Shown: positions 1-10,970 of the stretch, piece after piece
How positions within the stretch are numbered: the first letter of the stretch is position 1
How the letters are laid out: the number at the start of each line of letters is the position of its first letter
Source: Amblyornis subalaris
Taxonomy: Eukaryota > Chordata > Aves > Passeriformes > Ptilonorhynchidae
Direction: 5' to 3'
Assembly (NCBI GenBank): GCA_018881555.1
Contig: JACAXG010000201.1
Span: 760,511 to 824,510 of the forward strand
DNA: 64,000 bases
The notes under the pieces: model-generated
The model's input: only the letters and a program-made list of their open reading frames with translations
What the model was told of the DNA's origin: nothing
Database searches by the model: none
Program-made: the position numbers and the translations under genes

Positions 1-32
1 GGATGCATGGATGGATGCATGGATGGGAGGAA
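1..32 (+). repeat. (GGAT)n / GCATGGAT microsatellite at the window edge
   Basis: GGATGCATGGATGGATGCAT-type tetramers, cut by the left boundary. Confidence 0.85.
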
Positions 33-2190
33 GGAATGACATGGGAGTGGTGGGGACAGTGAGATGTACATTGGCACGGATGGCTGGCTGTGGTCTATGG
101 GATCAGGCTGATGGAGAGAGGATCCCACCCCCACGTCTGGGAATGGGAAGCCGCCCAGATCCCACAGTTCTGGGCTGGGAGAGGCCATTCCAGCAGGGAA
201 AGCTGCTGGGTTCTCACCCTCCTCCACAGGGCTCTCGTCGGCTTTTCCACGGGGGCTGCATCCACCCTCCCCCGCCCAAACCCTGCACAGGGCTGGTGGC
301 CCTGGAGTGACAGGTCCTGGTTGGCTTTGGGCGCACTCAGGGGTGGGAGATCCCGAGGGCCCTCGGTGTGGGCACGGCTGTGGCTGCAGCCTCGTGTCGG
401 GAACAGGAATTCCGAGCTTGCCGAGCAAACAGNATTTTGCGCCCAGGTCCTTGTAGACATTGGACATCCAGGGCCTGACAGGATCGTCTCCAGCACTGAA
501 ACATCTCCAGGTGTTTGTGCAGGTGCCCGTGGCCCTGACAAAGCCTTTTCAGGAGCTGTGGCACCCTCAGGCATCGGTGGCCCTGGGACAGGGATTGCTC
601 CGGTCACTCCTGCTCGGCACNGTGACACAGGACAGGGATTTTGGGACAGCCATCCAAACCCCATCAGCTGAGAGTGCTGTGCAGAAGTTGGGAATTTGGG
701 GACCTTTGCCCTGAGCTGGTGCCTGACCTTGGGGACCCCATGTGCCCNGTTTGGCTGCCATGAGCTGGCTCTCCCACAGCAGAGCCCATGGAAGGCAGGA
801 GCTCTGGAATGCTGGATTTGAGGCAGCGTCAACATCTCCCGCTTGTGACACGACGTGTGAGGGCAGCACTGGTGCCACAGGGACCTGCAGCGCTCACGGC
901 TCCAGGGGTGGCATCAGCTGCCAGGCAGAAGGGGGACATGGCCCTCCCTGGGCACCTGAATCCCTGGAATCTCCACAGCGAGGGTCCGACCCAGCCCCCC
1001 AAACCCGAACTGCTGCCCTTGGTTTGTTGTCCCGGTCCCTGTGGTGGCAGCAGCGGTGGCTCTGTGGCACTGCCATGTCCTGGCTGGGAGCAGACCCCTC
1101 CCTCATCCCTGATCCTTTAAATCTCCTCAAGGTGCTGTGGTGAGGAGCTCCGTGCTCCAGCACCGATTCCTGGGGCTGGTTTGGAGGGTTTATCCCACTG
1201 GCAGCCCCGAGAAGAGCTCATCCATGGGGTTTGGGGTCAGCCAGTCCTCCCCAGTGCTTTAGGGGGTGGAGATTGGTCACCCAGTTAATGTCCCACCACG
1301 GATCCCCCCGCAGGGTTATCAGNTGTCACCGTCAGAAATGCTCTTCCACGCATGGCAGGGTCATCATTCCAGCAAAAATGTCCTTCTGGCAGAGCTGGGG
1401 GAATTTCCACACAGGAAATTGCACATCCAGCCCCGGGGAGGCTTTGGGAGCTCCCTGGATGGCACCGGAGCGTGACCCNCACCTCAGCCCCCCCCAGGCT
1501 CCTGCTGGCTCAGCTCCAGCAGCCAGGAAAGAAATGTTCCCTGTGAGACTGCACTGATGCCGGGGCAAGGGAACCACGGAGAGAGGAGCTGTCTCCACTG
1601 GGATCCTGGGAGAGCCTCCCCAAAACCCCATGGGCACCTCTCAGGGTCACATTAAGGGGGATCAGCAGCTCCCCTCACCTTCCCAATAAACCATTACATG
1701 GCATCAGGACACTGCATCAGCCACCTCCGAATGTCACTTAGAGACACCAAACGTCCCCACACAATAAAACCACNGCTGGGAATTCTCCTGCTTTCCTGCC
1801 TCCTTTCCCACACAGGGAGCTTTGGTGTCGGAAGCACCTGGTGCCTTCTATGGGAACACCTGGGGTTGCTTTTCATGTGGCACCCAGGAAAATCGGGATG
1901 TGNATCACCCAGGGCCTCTCTTCCGGCTTTTCCAGAGCTTGGTGAGGGCAGGGAATTGGGGACACCCTGGGGACACCTGGGAGCGGGGTGGGATTTAAAG
2001 CCAATCCCGGGGTGGAGCCGCCCTATCCCAGCCAGGGAGGAAATGTGCTTTTCCAGGGGGTGCTGGTGCATTCTGCTGGATTCTGCTGGATTCTGGTGGC
2101 CTCCCCCCACCCACCAACCTCCGAATCCACGAATCCCCCTCCCGCTTCCCTGCGGGAGTGGTCGGAGGGGGCCCCTGGCTGAGTCATTTA
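33..2190. other. Intergenic DNA, no gene recognised
   Basis: GC-rich unique sequence with scattered N. Open frames on both strands (up to about 246 codons) show no domain, no homology I recognise, and contain N; I treat them as chance. Confidence 0.6.
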
Positions 2191-2194
2191 TTTA

Positions 2195-2460
2195 TTTTCC
2201 CGGGTGCCATATGAAAGGCAGCCCCGGGTGTTTCCATACGAGGCGGATAGGTGCTTCCAACACTGACATTCTCCAGGAGAAAAATAGGCAGGAAAGCTTC
2301 TTTAGCAGCAGTTTTATTGTGTTAATAAGTTTGGCGTCTATAAGCACCATATGTAAATGACTGCTATACTGCCTTGCTGCCATTTAACATTATGTTGGGG
2401 AGGTGAGCGGGAGCCAAGTCTGCAGCATTTCCATTAATACGCCACGAGCTGCCAATTCCG
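2195..2460. promoter_or_regulatory. Candidate conserved non-coding element
   Basis: AT-richer than its flanks, non-repetitive, including TTTTATTGTGTTAATAAG, CACCATATGTAAATGAC (E-box CATATG next to an octamer-like ATGTAAAT), and CCATTAATACGCCACG. Confidence 0.35.
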
Positions 2461-2834
2461 GAGGGGCTTTTTTCCCTCTTCTTTTCCCCGTTTTCGAAAA
2501 TGGAAACAAGGCAGCGCCAAAACCGTGCCTCGGACCCGTCCGTCTCCGTCAGCGTTTGGTGGGGAATGGGTAAATATTGTGTTCATTTAGCCCTGGAGGC
2601 AGCTCCAGTGCTTGGAGCTGGGATGGAGGATCCCGGATTGCCGAGTAGCCCAATCCCGGGGCTGTGGAGAAGGAGAGGGGCCGAGGAGGGAGCAGAGCCG
2701 CTGCCAAAGTAATCCGTGGCTGTCGGTGCCAGGGGCGCCAACGTCTCCCTGTTTCCCCCTTCCCCAACGAGGGGGGAAAAAGCAAAAACAAGGGGAAAAA
2801 ACCCATTAACTACAAACCCCCGTGAGTTCCTTCC

Positions 2835-3010
2835 CCTCGCAAGGAATTTGCAGTGAGTCTCTGTTGAATCAATGGTTCCTCACAGTCATATGGATGGCAG
2901 GCTCCCAGCCATTATTAGTGTAAACAGATTTGTGAGCAGTATATTTAGCTGTTCCATATTGCTTTTAGGAAATGTGCACATTTCCATGGCACACACTTCC
3001 AGAGGGCCAT
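2835..3010. promoter_or_regulatory. Candidate conserved non-coding element
   Basis: GAATCAATGG, CAGTCATATGGATGG, CCATTATTAGTGTAAACAG (forkhead-like GTAAACA) and GCAGTATATTTAGCTG. Complex sequence bounded by GC-rich DNA. Confidence 0.35.
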
Positions 3011-3488
3011 ACCCTGCCGCGGCTCTGCAGGTGGGGACGGAGCCGTGCGGAGCCTCCCGGGCTCCCCCCCCCGCCTCTCCCTCACCTGAGAGGGGCCTGG
3101 AGACGCTCCGAGGGGCTGGGTGGCCCTTGCAGGCAGCGGGGGCTGTTGGCTCCTGTTCGCCCCACCTGGATCTCACCTGGAAAACACCCTGCAGGACTGG
3201 TGGGACGGCCTGGCCGAGGCCACGCTCGTCCCTGTGGACTGCAGAGGTGGGCCCCAGCTCACACCGGAGCTGTTTGCAGCAGGAGAGCTCCTGGGGTGGG
3301 TGCCCAGCATGGATTTGGTGCTCCAGGGCACCCAGCTCTTCCCANAGCTCTGTGCAGGGTCACCAGGCCACGAGTGGGATGAGCCGAGTCAGCGCTCGGG
3401 AACCATCGGGGAGACTCCTCATGGGCTCGGCCAAGGGTGGGGAAGCACCCAGGGAACACACGGGGATCCAGGGGACATGATCACCTGG

Positions 3489-3944
3489 GATCGTGCTGGA
3501 ATGCAGGGGGTGCATCCACCCAGGGATCATGCTGGAATGCAGGGGGTGCATCCACCCAGGCACCTCACTGGGATGCAAGTGGCACATCCACCCAGGCACC
3601 TCACTGGGATGCAAGTGGCACATCCACCCAGGGATCATGCCGGGATGCAGGTGGCACATCCACTCAGGAATCTCACTGGGATGCAGGTGGCACATCCCTC
3701 AGGGACTATGCTGGGATGCAGGGGGTACATCCACCCAGGAGCCACTCTGGGATGCAGGTGGCACATCCCTCAGGGACTATGCTGGGATGCAGGGGGTACA
3801 TCCACCCAGGAGCCACTCTGGGATGCAGGTGGCACATTCACTCGGGAACATCGCTGGAATGAGGTGAGACATCCACTCAGGAATCTCAGTGGGATGCAGG
3901 TGGCGCAACCATCCATGGAGCACTCTGGAATGCAGGTGACACAG
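3489..3944 (+). repeat. 36-bp minisatellite, about 12-13 copies
   Basis: Units of 35-37 bp with the form GATCATGCTGGGATGC followed by AGGTGGCACATCCACCCAGG. Some neighbouring copies are near-identical pairs, so duplication of two-unit blocks (about 71 bp) has occurred. The unit length near 36 keeps several frames open, but nothing suggests coding. Confidence 0.9.
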
Positions 3945-4950
3945 CGGCACGTCCCTGCCATGCCGGGAGGGATCGGGACCCTCCCTCCTCTGCCGAGTGC
4001 CTGATCTCGGGAAAGTTGTGCCAATCCCGAGCGGGCTGAGGCCAAAACCCATCCGTGCTAAAACAGCATTCCCAGCTCTGGGCAGAGAGGGTGTCAACCC
4101 CTCCAGCGGTGCCGGGGAGGAGCCCTCTAAGTCCTGTGGGATGGATCCTTCCCCACAGCATCCCCTTTCCCTGCCACCACAGGAGCGAGCAGCATCGGCC
4201 CCTTCCGGCTCCCCCTGCTCTCTCCACGGCCCAGAAACGCCAAATCCCGAACCCGCTGGCGGTTCGCACGTGNCGGGAGAGCCGGGAATGTGGGCGCAGG
4301 GAAGCGGGGCAGGATGCGGCCCTGAGGGGCTTTTGCTATTTTGATTTTCCAGCCCGCGTCCCGAAATAGCTGCGGGAGCGGCTGGCACGGGAGGCATCGC
4401 CAGCGGCTCGGCGGCCGGGAAAGGATCGGGGCAGCGCCTCTCCATGGCTACCCAGCCCCGGGAGAAGTATTTCGGCTCCGGGGGGAGACGCCGGCCCCTT
4501 TCATGGAGGAGAAAGCCGCGACATCAGGGCTCTGTTGTTGGATGTCACCGTCTCCCTCCCACCGGCGTGAAAAATCAATTAGGAAGAATTAGCGACGTGT
4601 CACCGGCGGTGGGGAGGGGACGACCGCGGGCCCCATCCTGCACACGGAGACGCGGCTCGGCCCGGAGGAGGCGGCTCCGTGTCACCGCTCCCGCGGCTGT
4701 CCCCAGCGCCCTGGCACCGCTGCAGCCCCGGATCCGGGACGCCCTGGCACCCGAGTCCGGCTCGGGGTGCGATTTCCAGGCTGGGCACGGGGAGCTGGGT
4801 GTCACTCCAGCGTTCCCTGCCTCGCTTTCCCCGTCCCTGCGTGGGGTTTGGCTGGATCGCAGCCCTGCAGCATCACCGGCTGATCCCATTCCCGAGGCTC
4901 CGGGTCTGGAATGATTCAGTGGGAATGTGACTCGCACCGTGTTGCCTCTT
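3945..4950. other. CpG-rich intergenic block, no gene recognised
   Basis: CpG dinucleotides are frequent from about 4.2 to 4.8 kb (for example GCCGGCCCC and CGCGGCTCGGCCCGG). No exon or homeobox is visible in either strand. It could be a CpG island linked to the neighbouring gene beyond the left edge. Confidence 0.45.
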
Positions 4951-4959
4951 TTCCCTCCT

Positions 4960-5310
4960 CTTTCCGTGTGTGTGTGTATATATAAATCAGAAGGAAAAAA
5001 AAAAAAATCCCAAACTCTGATTAAAATCCCTTTTTTTATTCACCTGCCCATCTTTCCTGTCTCCATCTCCCCTTCTATCCAAACTCATAATTAATCGCTC
5101 AAGGCAAAAGTAATGAATGTTAATTGGCCATCTGTACAAAGACTAATTAAAATCTACCATGCTGGGGATTAAAACATACCTATAGCAACTGCCTGAATTG
5201 AGAATGAGACAGAGGAGAGATTGAGAAAACAGCTGAAAGGCTTGTGCAAAACGCAATCTCGCTTAGGTGTGAGATGAGTTGCAGCTCCGAGATCTGAGAT
5301 GCTTTATTAT
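4960..5310. promoter_or_regulatory. AT-rich island, candidate conserved non-coding element
   Basis: An unusually AT-rich, non-repetitive block in a GC-rich neighbourhood, with TAATTAA/AATTAATC at 5088-5097, TTAATTGG at 5120, CTAATTAAAA at 5142 and CATCTG at 5129. Long complex AT-rich sequence with clustered homeodomain cores is the usual appearance of developmental enhancers; by synteny the nearest such gene would be EMX1. Conservation cannot be tested here. Confidence 0.45.
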
Positions 5311-5350
5311 TAAATTAAAAAAAAAAAGGGGGGGGGGGCGGGGTGGGGAA
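5311..5350 (+). repeat. Poly(A)-poly(G) tract
   Basis: A run of A followed immediately by a run of about a dozen G, then GGGGTGGGG; low complexity next to an AT-rich island. Confidence 0.9.
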
Positions 5351-6434
5351 GAAACTTCTGAGCTGGGAGCTGGTTTAATGGGAAGAAAGNCCGCGGGAGA
5401 TTTCAAAGGAGGAGTGACCCCAACATTGCGAGTCGGGGATGGAGGAGGATAATAACTGCCCGCTCCCCTCCCCGCCCGCAGGAAATATTTGGGGCTGTTT
5501 GCAGCTTTTTTTAGGGTTGGTGGGTGTGAATAAACCACGCCGGCGACCGGGAAGCTGCTGGGCTGGAGTGGGGGAAGCGGCATTCCAGGGATTTGGGGAG
5601 TGAGGGATGGAGCAGGCGATGGGGCATCGCTGGGTCTGTGTCCTGCTCTGCCCCGGAATCTCCCCAATTCCCTCCTTTGTCCCAAATCCGCGGCTTTTCA
5701 GGGCGGCCGCCCCTTTGTTGGGAGGGTTTAGAAGTTGGAGGAATATTCCGAAACGAATAAGGCAGCGCTAATTATTCCCAGGGCTCCTGTTCCTCCTCCT
5801 CCTCAGGGCTGCAGCCCGACCAACCCCTCGGTCCCCGTGGAAGCCCCCGGGCCCTCCCTGTGCCGGGCACCCGGGGCTGCCGCAGAGCGGGGTCCAGCCC
5901 ACCCGGCCCGGGTGTCCCCTCCGGCGCTGGCGACACGGCAGGAGGAGCCCAGGGCTGGAGGGGACCCTGGGGGATGCCGGAGGACGGGAGGGAGGCTGGA
6001 CCCTCGCTCCAAACAGGCCCCCAGGCTCGGGGCGGCTCTGGGATGTGCAAAGCTCCGTTTCTGAAGNTGACAAAACGAGCCCCGAGCGCTGCAGCCGCAG
6101 CCGGGGGTGGGTTCGTGCTGGAAATCCCCGAGCTGCGGCTCCCCCGCCTCGTGTCCCCGAGCAGCCCCAGGCCGGGGATGTCCCCATCCACCCCCTGCCC
6201 CAGCCGTGCCGTCCCGCCCAACCTCCTCTCCATCCCGCATCTCCAGAGCCACGTCCCGGCAGCCGCCGGCCGCGCCCCCGTGCCCCCGGGCGCCACCGGC
6301 ACCGCCCCGCGTCCCTCCGGGGGGCTTTTGGGGGTTCCTGCGGGGGGCCACGGGGAGGCGGGGGGGGCCGGGCATCCCCCCCCCCGGGAGCGCGGGNGCT
6401 TTGCAGCCGTGCCGGGAGCGCGGGGCTCCGCTCT
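5351..6434. other. CpG-rich intergenic block, no gene recognised
   Basis: High GC, Pro/Gly/Arg-rich open frames on both strands, typical of composition rather than coding. No EMX1-like homeodomain is present. Confidence 0.45.
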
Positions 6435-6545
6435 TGTTTTCTCGGATTCGGCTGTGTTTACTCCCAACACGAGTGACCGCCGTGGCCCTATTACGGCGGC
6501 ACTGACAGCTCGGCTGACAAGTGCGCTCGCGGCAGGAATGTGAAT
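6435..6545. promoter_or_regulatory. Candidate regulatory element
   Basis: GTGTTTACTCCCAACACGAG, CCCTATTACGGCGGCAC and CTGACAGCTCGGCTGACAAG (MEIS-like TGACAG twice) in a CpG-rich block. Not an exon as far as I can see. Confidence 0.3.
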
Positions 6546-6644
6546 GCGCTGCTCGGCGCCGGCTCCCGGGAAAACCGCGGCCGCGGCCAGGCCGCATCCC
6601 TACGGAAGGAGCGCCCCGGGTTCCCCCACGGGATCCCGCACGGG

Positions 6645-7250
6645 GTGGGCGCAGCACGGGNTGCTCGCCCTTTAGGGTCTGAACTCGGGGCGAGGGTCTT
6701 CCAGAGCCTCCCCATCGGGAGGGACAGCGATTCGCTGGAATAATCNGGTGCCTGGGGAAGGGCTGAGCCACCAGCGCGGGAGGGATGGGAGGGATGGGAG
6801 CAGCACGGGTTGCTCACCCTCTCTAGTCTAAACTCGGATCTGAGGATCTTTCAGAGCCCACTGGCATCCTGTTGGATGCTCCCGTGCTCAGGAAATCAGG
6901 AAATCAGGAAATCAGGAAATCAGGAAATCAGGAAATCAGGAAATCAGGAAATCAGGCATGGGCACAGTTTGCTCGCCCTTTCTGTCTGAACTCAGTGCTG
7001 AGAATCTTCCAGAGCCGTCCAGCATCCCACCGGGAAGGACAGGGATTCCCTGGGATTATCCCGTGCTCGGGGAGGGGCTGAGCCACCAGCACAGGAGGGA
7101 TGAGAGGGATGGTCACCCTTTAGGGTCTGAACTCGGCGTGAGGATCTTTCAGAGCCTGCCAGGATCCTACCAGGAAGGACAGGGATTCGTTGGGATTATC
7201 CCGTGCTCGGGAAAGGGCTGAGCCATCAGCACAGGAGGGTTTGAGGGCAG
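6645..7250 (+). repeat. Tandem repeat of about 145 bp, four diverged copies
   Basis: Each copy carries, in order, TGCTCGCCCTTTAGGGTCTG, AACTCGG, GAGGATCTTTCAGAGCC, GGGAAGGACAGGGATTC, GGGATTATCCCGTGCTCGG and GGGCTGAGCCACCAGCACAG. Copies start near 6651, 6805, 6957 and 7107. Copy 2 loses its second half, where an 8-bp microsatellite now sits. Confidence 0.8.
6890..6956 (+). repeat. AGGAAATC octamer microsatellite
   Basis: Eight perfect copies of AGGAAATC nested in the 145-bp repeat. The absence of substitutions suggests recent expansion. Confidence 0.95.
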
Positions 7251-7340
7251 GGGGAGGGTGAGGAGGGGCAGGGGGAGGATGAGGAGGTTCAGATGTGGCA
7301 CGGGATGGGCAGAGGAGGAGGAGGAGGAGGACGGATGTGC
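7250..7340 (+). repeat. Purine-rich GAGG-type low-complexity stretch
   Basis: Interrupted AGGAGG, GGGGGAGG and GAGGAGGAGG runs following the 145-bp array. No gene. Confidence 0.6.
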
Positions 7341-7487
7341 CAAGCTGGACTGGTGGTTTTGCTGAAGGAAAGGGGACAGGGAGGAGGTGGTTTTGGGACA
7401 AGACAATGTCCCCTAAGCCTGGGGGAGGCACAGGAGCAGCTCAGCCACAGCCTGGCTTCAGCCTGACCAGAGATTTCATCAGGAACT

Positions 7488-7758
7488 GCAGTGACAGCAC
7501 AAGGAGTAATGGGAACAAACCAAAAGGGGGAAAATTCAGGTGAGTATTAGGAAGAAATTCTCCCTGTGCGGTGGTGAGATGCTGGCACAGGTTGCCCAGG
7601 GAGGTTTTGGATTCCCCAGCCCTGGCAGTGTCCAAGGCCAGGCTGGATAAGGCCTGGAGCAACCTGGGATAGCTGGAAGTGTCCCTGCCCACGGCAGGGG
7701 TTTGGGACTGGATGGGCTTTAANGTCCATTCCAACCCAAGCCGTTCTGTGATTCCATG
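7488..7758 (+). mobile_element. CR1 3' fragment
   Basis: TTAGGAAGAAATTCTCCCTG, GCTGGCACAGGTTGCCCAGG, CAAGGCCAGGCTGGATAAGG, then the terminus CCAACCCAAGCCGTTCTGTG and ATTCCATG. Confidence 0.9.
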
Positions 7759-8019
7759 AGCAGGGAAGGAGGCTTGAGAGGCGCCTGGCTGTGTCCACAG
7801 GGGCTGGCAGCACNTGGGACACTCTGGTTTGGGGGGTGCATAAAAATCCTAGGGAAAACCTCCTGTTTCTGGCAGCTCTTTCCCATGGGGATGGAGGTGG
7901 GTGTCGAGCCCAGTTCAACCCCTGGTGGATCCGGTAGGTCCAGGCCGGCACCAGGAGCGATGCCAAAGCCAGGCTGGTCCCGGTTTAGCTGCCAGCCCAG
8001 GGACCCAGCACCTCTGCCT

Positions 8020-8140
8020 GCCCCAGCTACAGATGGTTTAATTAATCACAGATCATTTCTGCAGTGCCTCCCCATTAACCTCCATAGCAAAGTAAATAAT
8101 AACTCATTAAGGCATTTGAAGCTCGCTGGAACAGGACAGT
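8020..8140. promoter_or_regulatory. Candidate conserved non-coding element
   Basis: GGTTTAATTAATCACAGATC, CCCCATTAACCTCC, AAATAATAACTCATTAAGGC: clustered TAAT cores in complex sequence. Confidence 0.35.
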
Positions 8141-8249
8141 TTACCACAGAGCCCCTGCTCCCGGGCTCGGGACGGGGTTAATCTGTCAGAGCTCCNGGCT
8201 GGGCCAGCAGGGCCCTCGTTACTCATTGATGGCTGCTCCGGGGGACCTG

Positions 8250-8775
8250 AGTCATCAAACGCTTTGGGTGGGAAGGGACCTGAAGGATCATCCTGTTCCA
8301 TGGGCAGGGACACCTTCCACTAGCCCAGGCTGCTCCAAGCCCCGGCCAGCCTGGCCTTGGACACTGCCAGGGATCCAGGGGCAGCCACAGCTTCTCTGGA
8401 CAACCTGTGCCAGGGCCTCCCACCCTCACAGGGAACAATTCCTTCCCAATATCCCATCTACATCTCCCCTTTTCCAATGGGAAGCCATTCCCTGTGTCCT
8501 GTCCCTCCATGCCTTGTCCCAAGTCCCTCTCCAGCTCTCCTGGAGCCCCTTTAGGCACTGGCAGGGGCTCTGAGGTCTCCNTGGATCCTTCTCTTCTCCA
8601 GGNGAACATTCCCAGCTCTCCCAGCCTGGCTCCAGAGGGGCTCCAGCCCTGGAGCAGCTCCGTGGCNCCTCTNGGCTCTCTCCAGCAGCTCCACGTCCTT
8701 GTGCTGCTGGCCCAGGGCTGGAGCAGCTCTGCAGGGAGGGTCTCACCTGAGCACAGGGGCACAGGGCCAGGATCC
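8250..8775 (-). mobile_element. CR1 3' fragment, about 525 bp
   Basis: The antisense terminus GCTTTGGGTGGGAAGGGACC at the left, then the standard 3' region up to the reverse of CTCAGGTGAGACCC. Confidence 0.9.
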
Positions 8776-10805
8776 CCGTGGTGGAGCTGATTCCCAGGCA
8801 CCCAAACCGGGGGACAACACAGAGGGGACATGAATACAAATGGGTCACTGGGCTGGGAGTGAGGATGGACAGAGGGACAGGAGGAGGATGTGCAGTGTGT
8901 TCAGTCTCCAGGAGAAGACCCCATGAGGACCCTGCCAGCTCAGCAGAAAGGTGTTTGTTGTTCCAACCCTCTCAGGCTCACCGAACACCCATCAAATCCC
9001 NTCCACAACTCCAAGGAGATCCCACAGAGCCCCTGCCTCGTCACNGTGGGAGCCTTTGGGATGGTGGATGTGTCTCCATGGGCACCTCCGGCTCATGGGG
9101 GTCCCTGGGACCCCACCAGACCTTTCCCCCCTCGCTGGGGGCACCTTTGGAGGAGGAGCAGCTCCTTTACCTTTGGCCCCGTGGGCAGAGGCAGCTCCTG
9201 TTTGCCAGCCCGGAGCTCTCCGGGCACTCGGTGTCCCGGCCGGAACATCNGAGCTCAGCACTTCTGGGCACCAGGAACATAAAGGTCACGTCCCCCCCGT
9301 GCTGAGAAACCTTTCACAAGGGACAGGGAACCTCCCTGCTGAGCCAGGGGCAGCCCAGGGCAGTGCCNGAGATTTGGGAGGTCATGGGGTGAGCGTGGTT
9401 TTAATTTGGGCGGCTTTGGGGGGATTTAGGGCTCACCCTCAGGGCCGTCCCCGGGACCTGCTCGCAGCCAGNGAAACAAAACCCCAAAGCAGTGACTTTG
9501 ACTCCTCTCATAACCCAGTTCGCCCCAATTCACCACGGGCACAAAGGGCACAGTGTGTCCCCAGCACGGGGAGGGGGCTGGGGAGGGTGCCCTGGGGCCC
9601 TGGGTGGGTCACTGGGGCGGTGTCACCCCAAAGCATGGCACAGACCCCTCCCCTCCNGCCCCAAACTGCTGTCCAGGCCATCACGGGGAATATTTCTGTT
9701 CCTTTATAGGAACATGGAGAGGCACCTGCACAGCTCCTGCTCCAGCTTTAGCTCCCTGTTTNGGGGGAAGGAAAACGGGAAAAAAGNGGGAAAAGGGCTA
9801 AAATGCCCTACACAGGAGGCAGGATGGGAAGGGAGGCTGTGGAAGTCGGGGTGAAGTCAGACCTGCCTGGAGGGACACCCCGTGGTGGGAGGGTTTTTGG
9901 GCTTGACAAGCTGCACTTGCCTCCTGCCAGGGAGAACAGAATCCCTGGCTCTGCCTGGGATAGAGGAGATGGTGGCTCCTTTTGGGGTGACTCTCTGCAG
10001 CCACAGGGCTCATTCCTAGCCCGGGAGACAGCAATGCCCAAATCCTGTGGCTCCCAATGGGGGCACATTAATCCTTTGGGATACACTTGGCCAGGTGAGC
10101 TGCGAGCTCCTGCCTCTGGAATTCGGAGAGCTCCAAACTCCTTCATTTTCAAACACCCTTTGGTTTTNCCCCTCCTCGAGCCTCCGGCAAAGCCCCGCGG
10201 CCCCGGGACACGGAGAGCTTTGAGCAAAAATGGAGCGGCCAAGGGCTCGGTGCAGAGGCAGGAGGAGGCTCGGATCCCGCTCCGTCCCCTCCCAGCNTCC
10301 CGTTGCTTTTCCAGAGGCGTTCTCCCGGCTCCCTGCTCCAGCCGGGGTCCGTTACCCGGTCTCGNGACGCCCTCAGCTGGTCACAGAAAATGCCAGAAAT
10401 AATCTCTGTAACTACTCCTGGAGGGGGAATCCCAAACCCAGCACACCCCCGNGCAGTGCNGAGCAATCCCAACGCCCAAACACCNGCACAGNGAAACGGT
10501 GACATTCGGGGGATGAAACCTCTGGGAACGAAACCACCCGGGAGAGCTTGGAGCACACAGNGTGGAACGGCCACGCCGAACACCAACTCCCTCCACGGAA
10601 CTGTCAGCCTGAGGTGGCTTTAACAGGGAACTCCAGGAGTGGGAGCCCCAGCCCATCCCCACAGCCACGGGATTTGCACTTGGGATGTGCCTGGTGTTTG
10701 CAACAGGCTTCCCCCTGGAGCAGATGTGGAGTTTTCTGGTCCAAGGGAACACCAAGGCCGATTTTTGCTCCTGCTGCTCGTGGGGAGAGAGAAAGGGACT
10801 GAGAA
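8776..10805. other. Intergenic DNA, nothing recognised
   Basis: GC-rich unique sequence with many single N between two CR1 fragments; no repeats or exons seen. Confidence 0.5.
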
Positions 10806-10970
10806 GTGTTCACCTGGAGAAGAGAAGGATCCAGGGAGACCTCAGAGCCCCTGCCAGGGCCTAAAGGGGCTCCAGGAGAGCTGGAGAGGGACTTGGGACA
10901 AGGCATGGAGGGACAGGACACAGGGAATGGCTTTCACTGCCAGAGGGCAGGGATAGGTGGGATATGGGGA
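10806..10970 (+). mobile_element. CR1 fragment lacking its 3' end
   Basis: GTTCACCTGGAGAAGAGAAGG, GAGAGGGACTTGGGACAAGG and GGGATAGGTGGGATATGGG; it stops before the usual terminus. Confidence 0.85.

Noticed and set aside
3120..4004. Open frames over the 36-bp minisatellite
   Set aside because: A repeat unit near a multiple of three keeps frames open; no domain or splice structure.
8223..8848. Overlapping open frames over CR1 copies here and at many other sites
   Set aside because: They translate the CR1 3' untranslated region; the peptides recur at every copy and belong to no reverse transcriptase domain.
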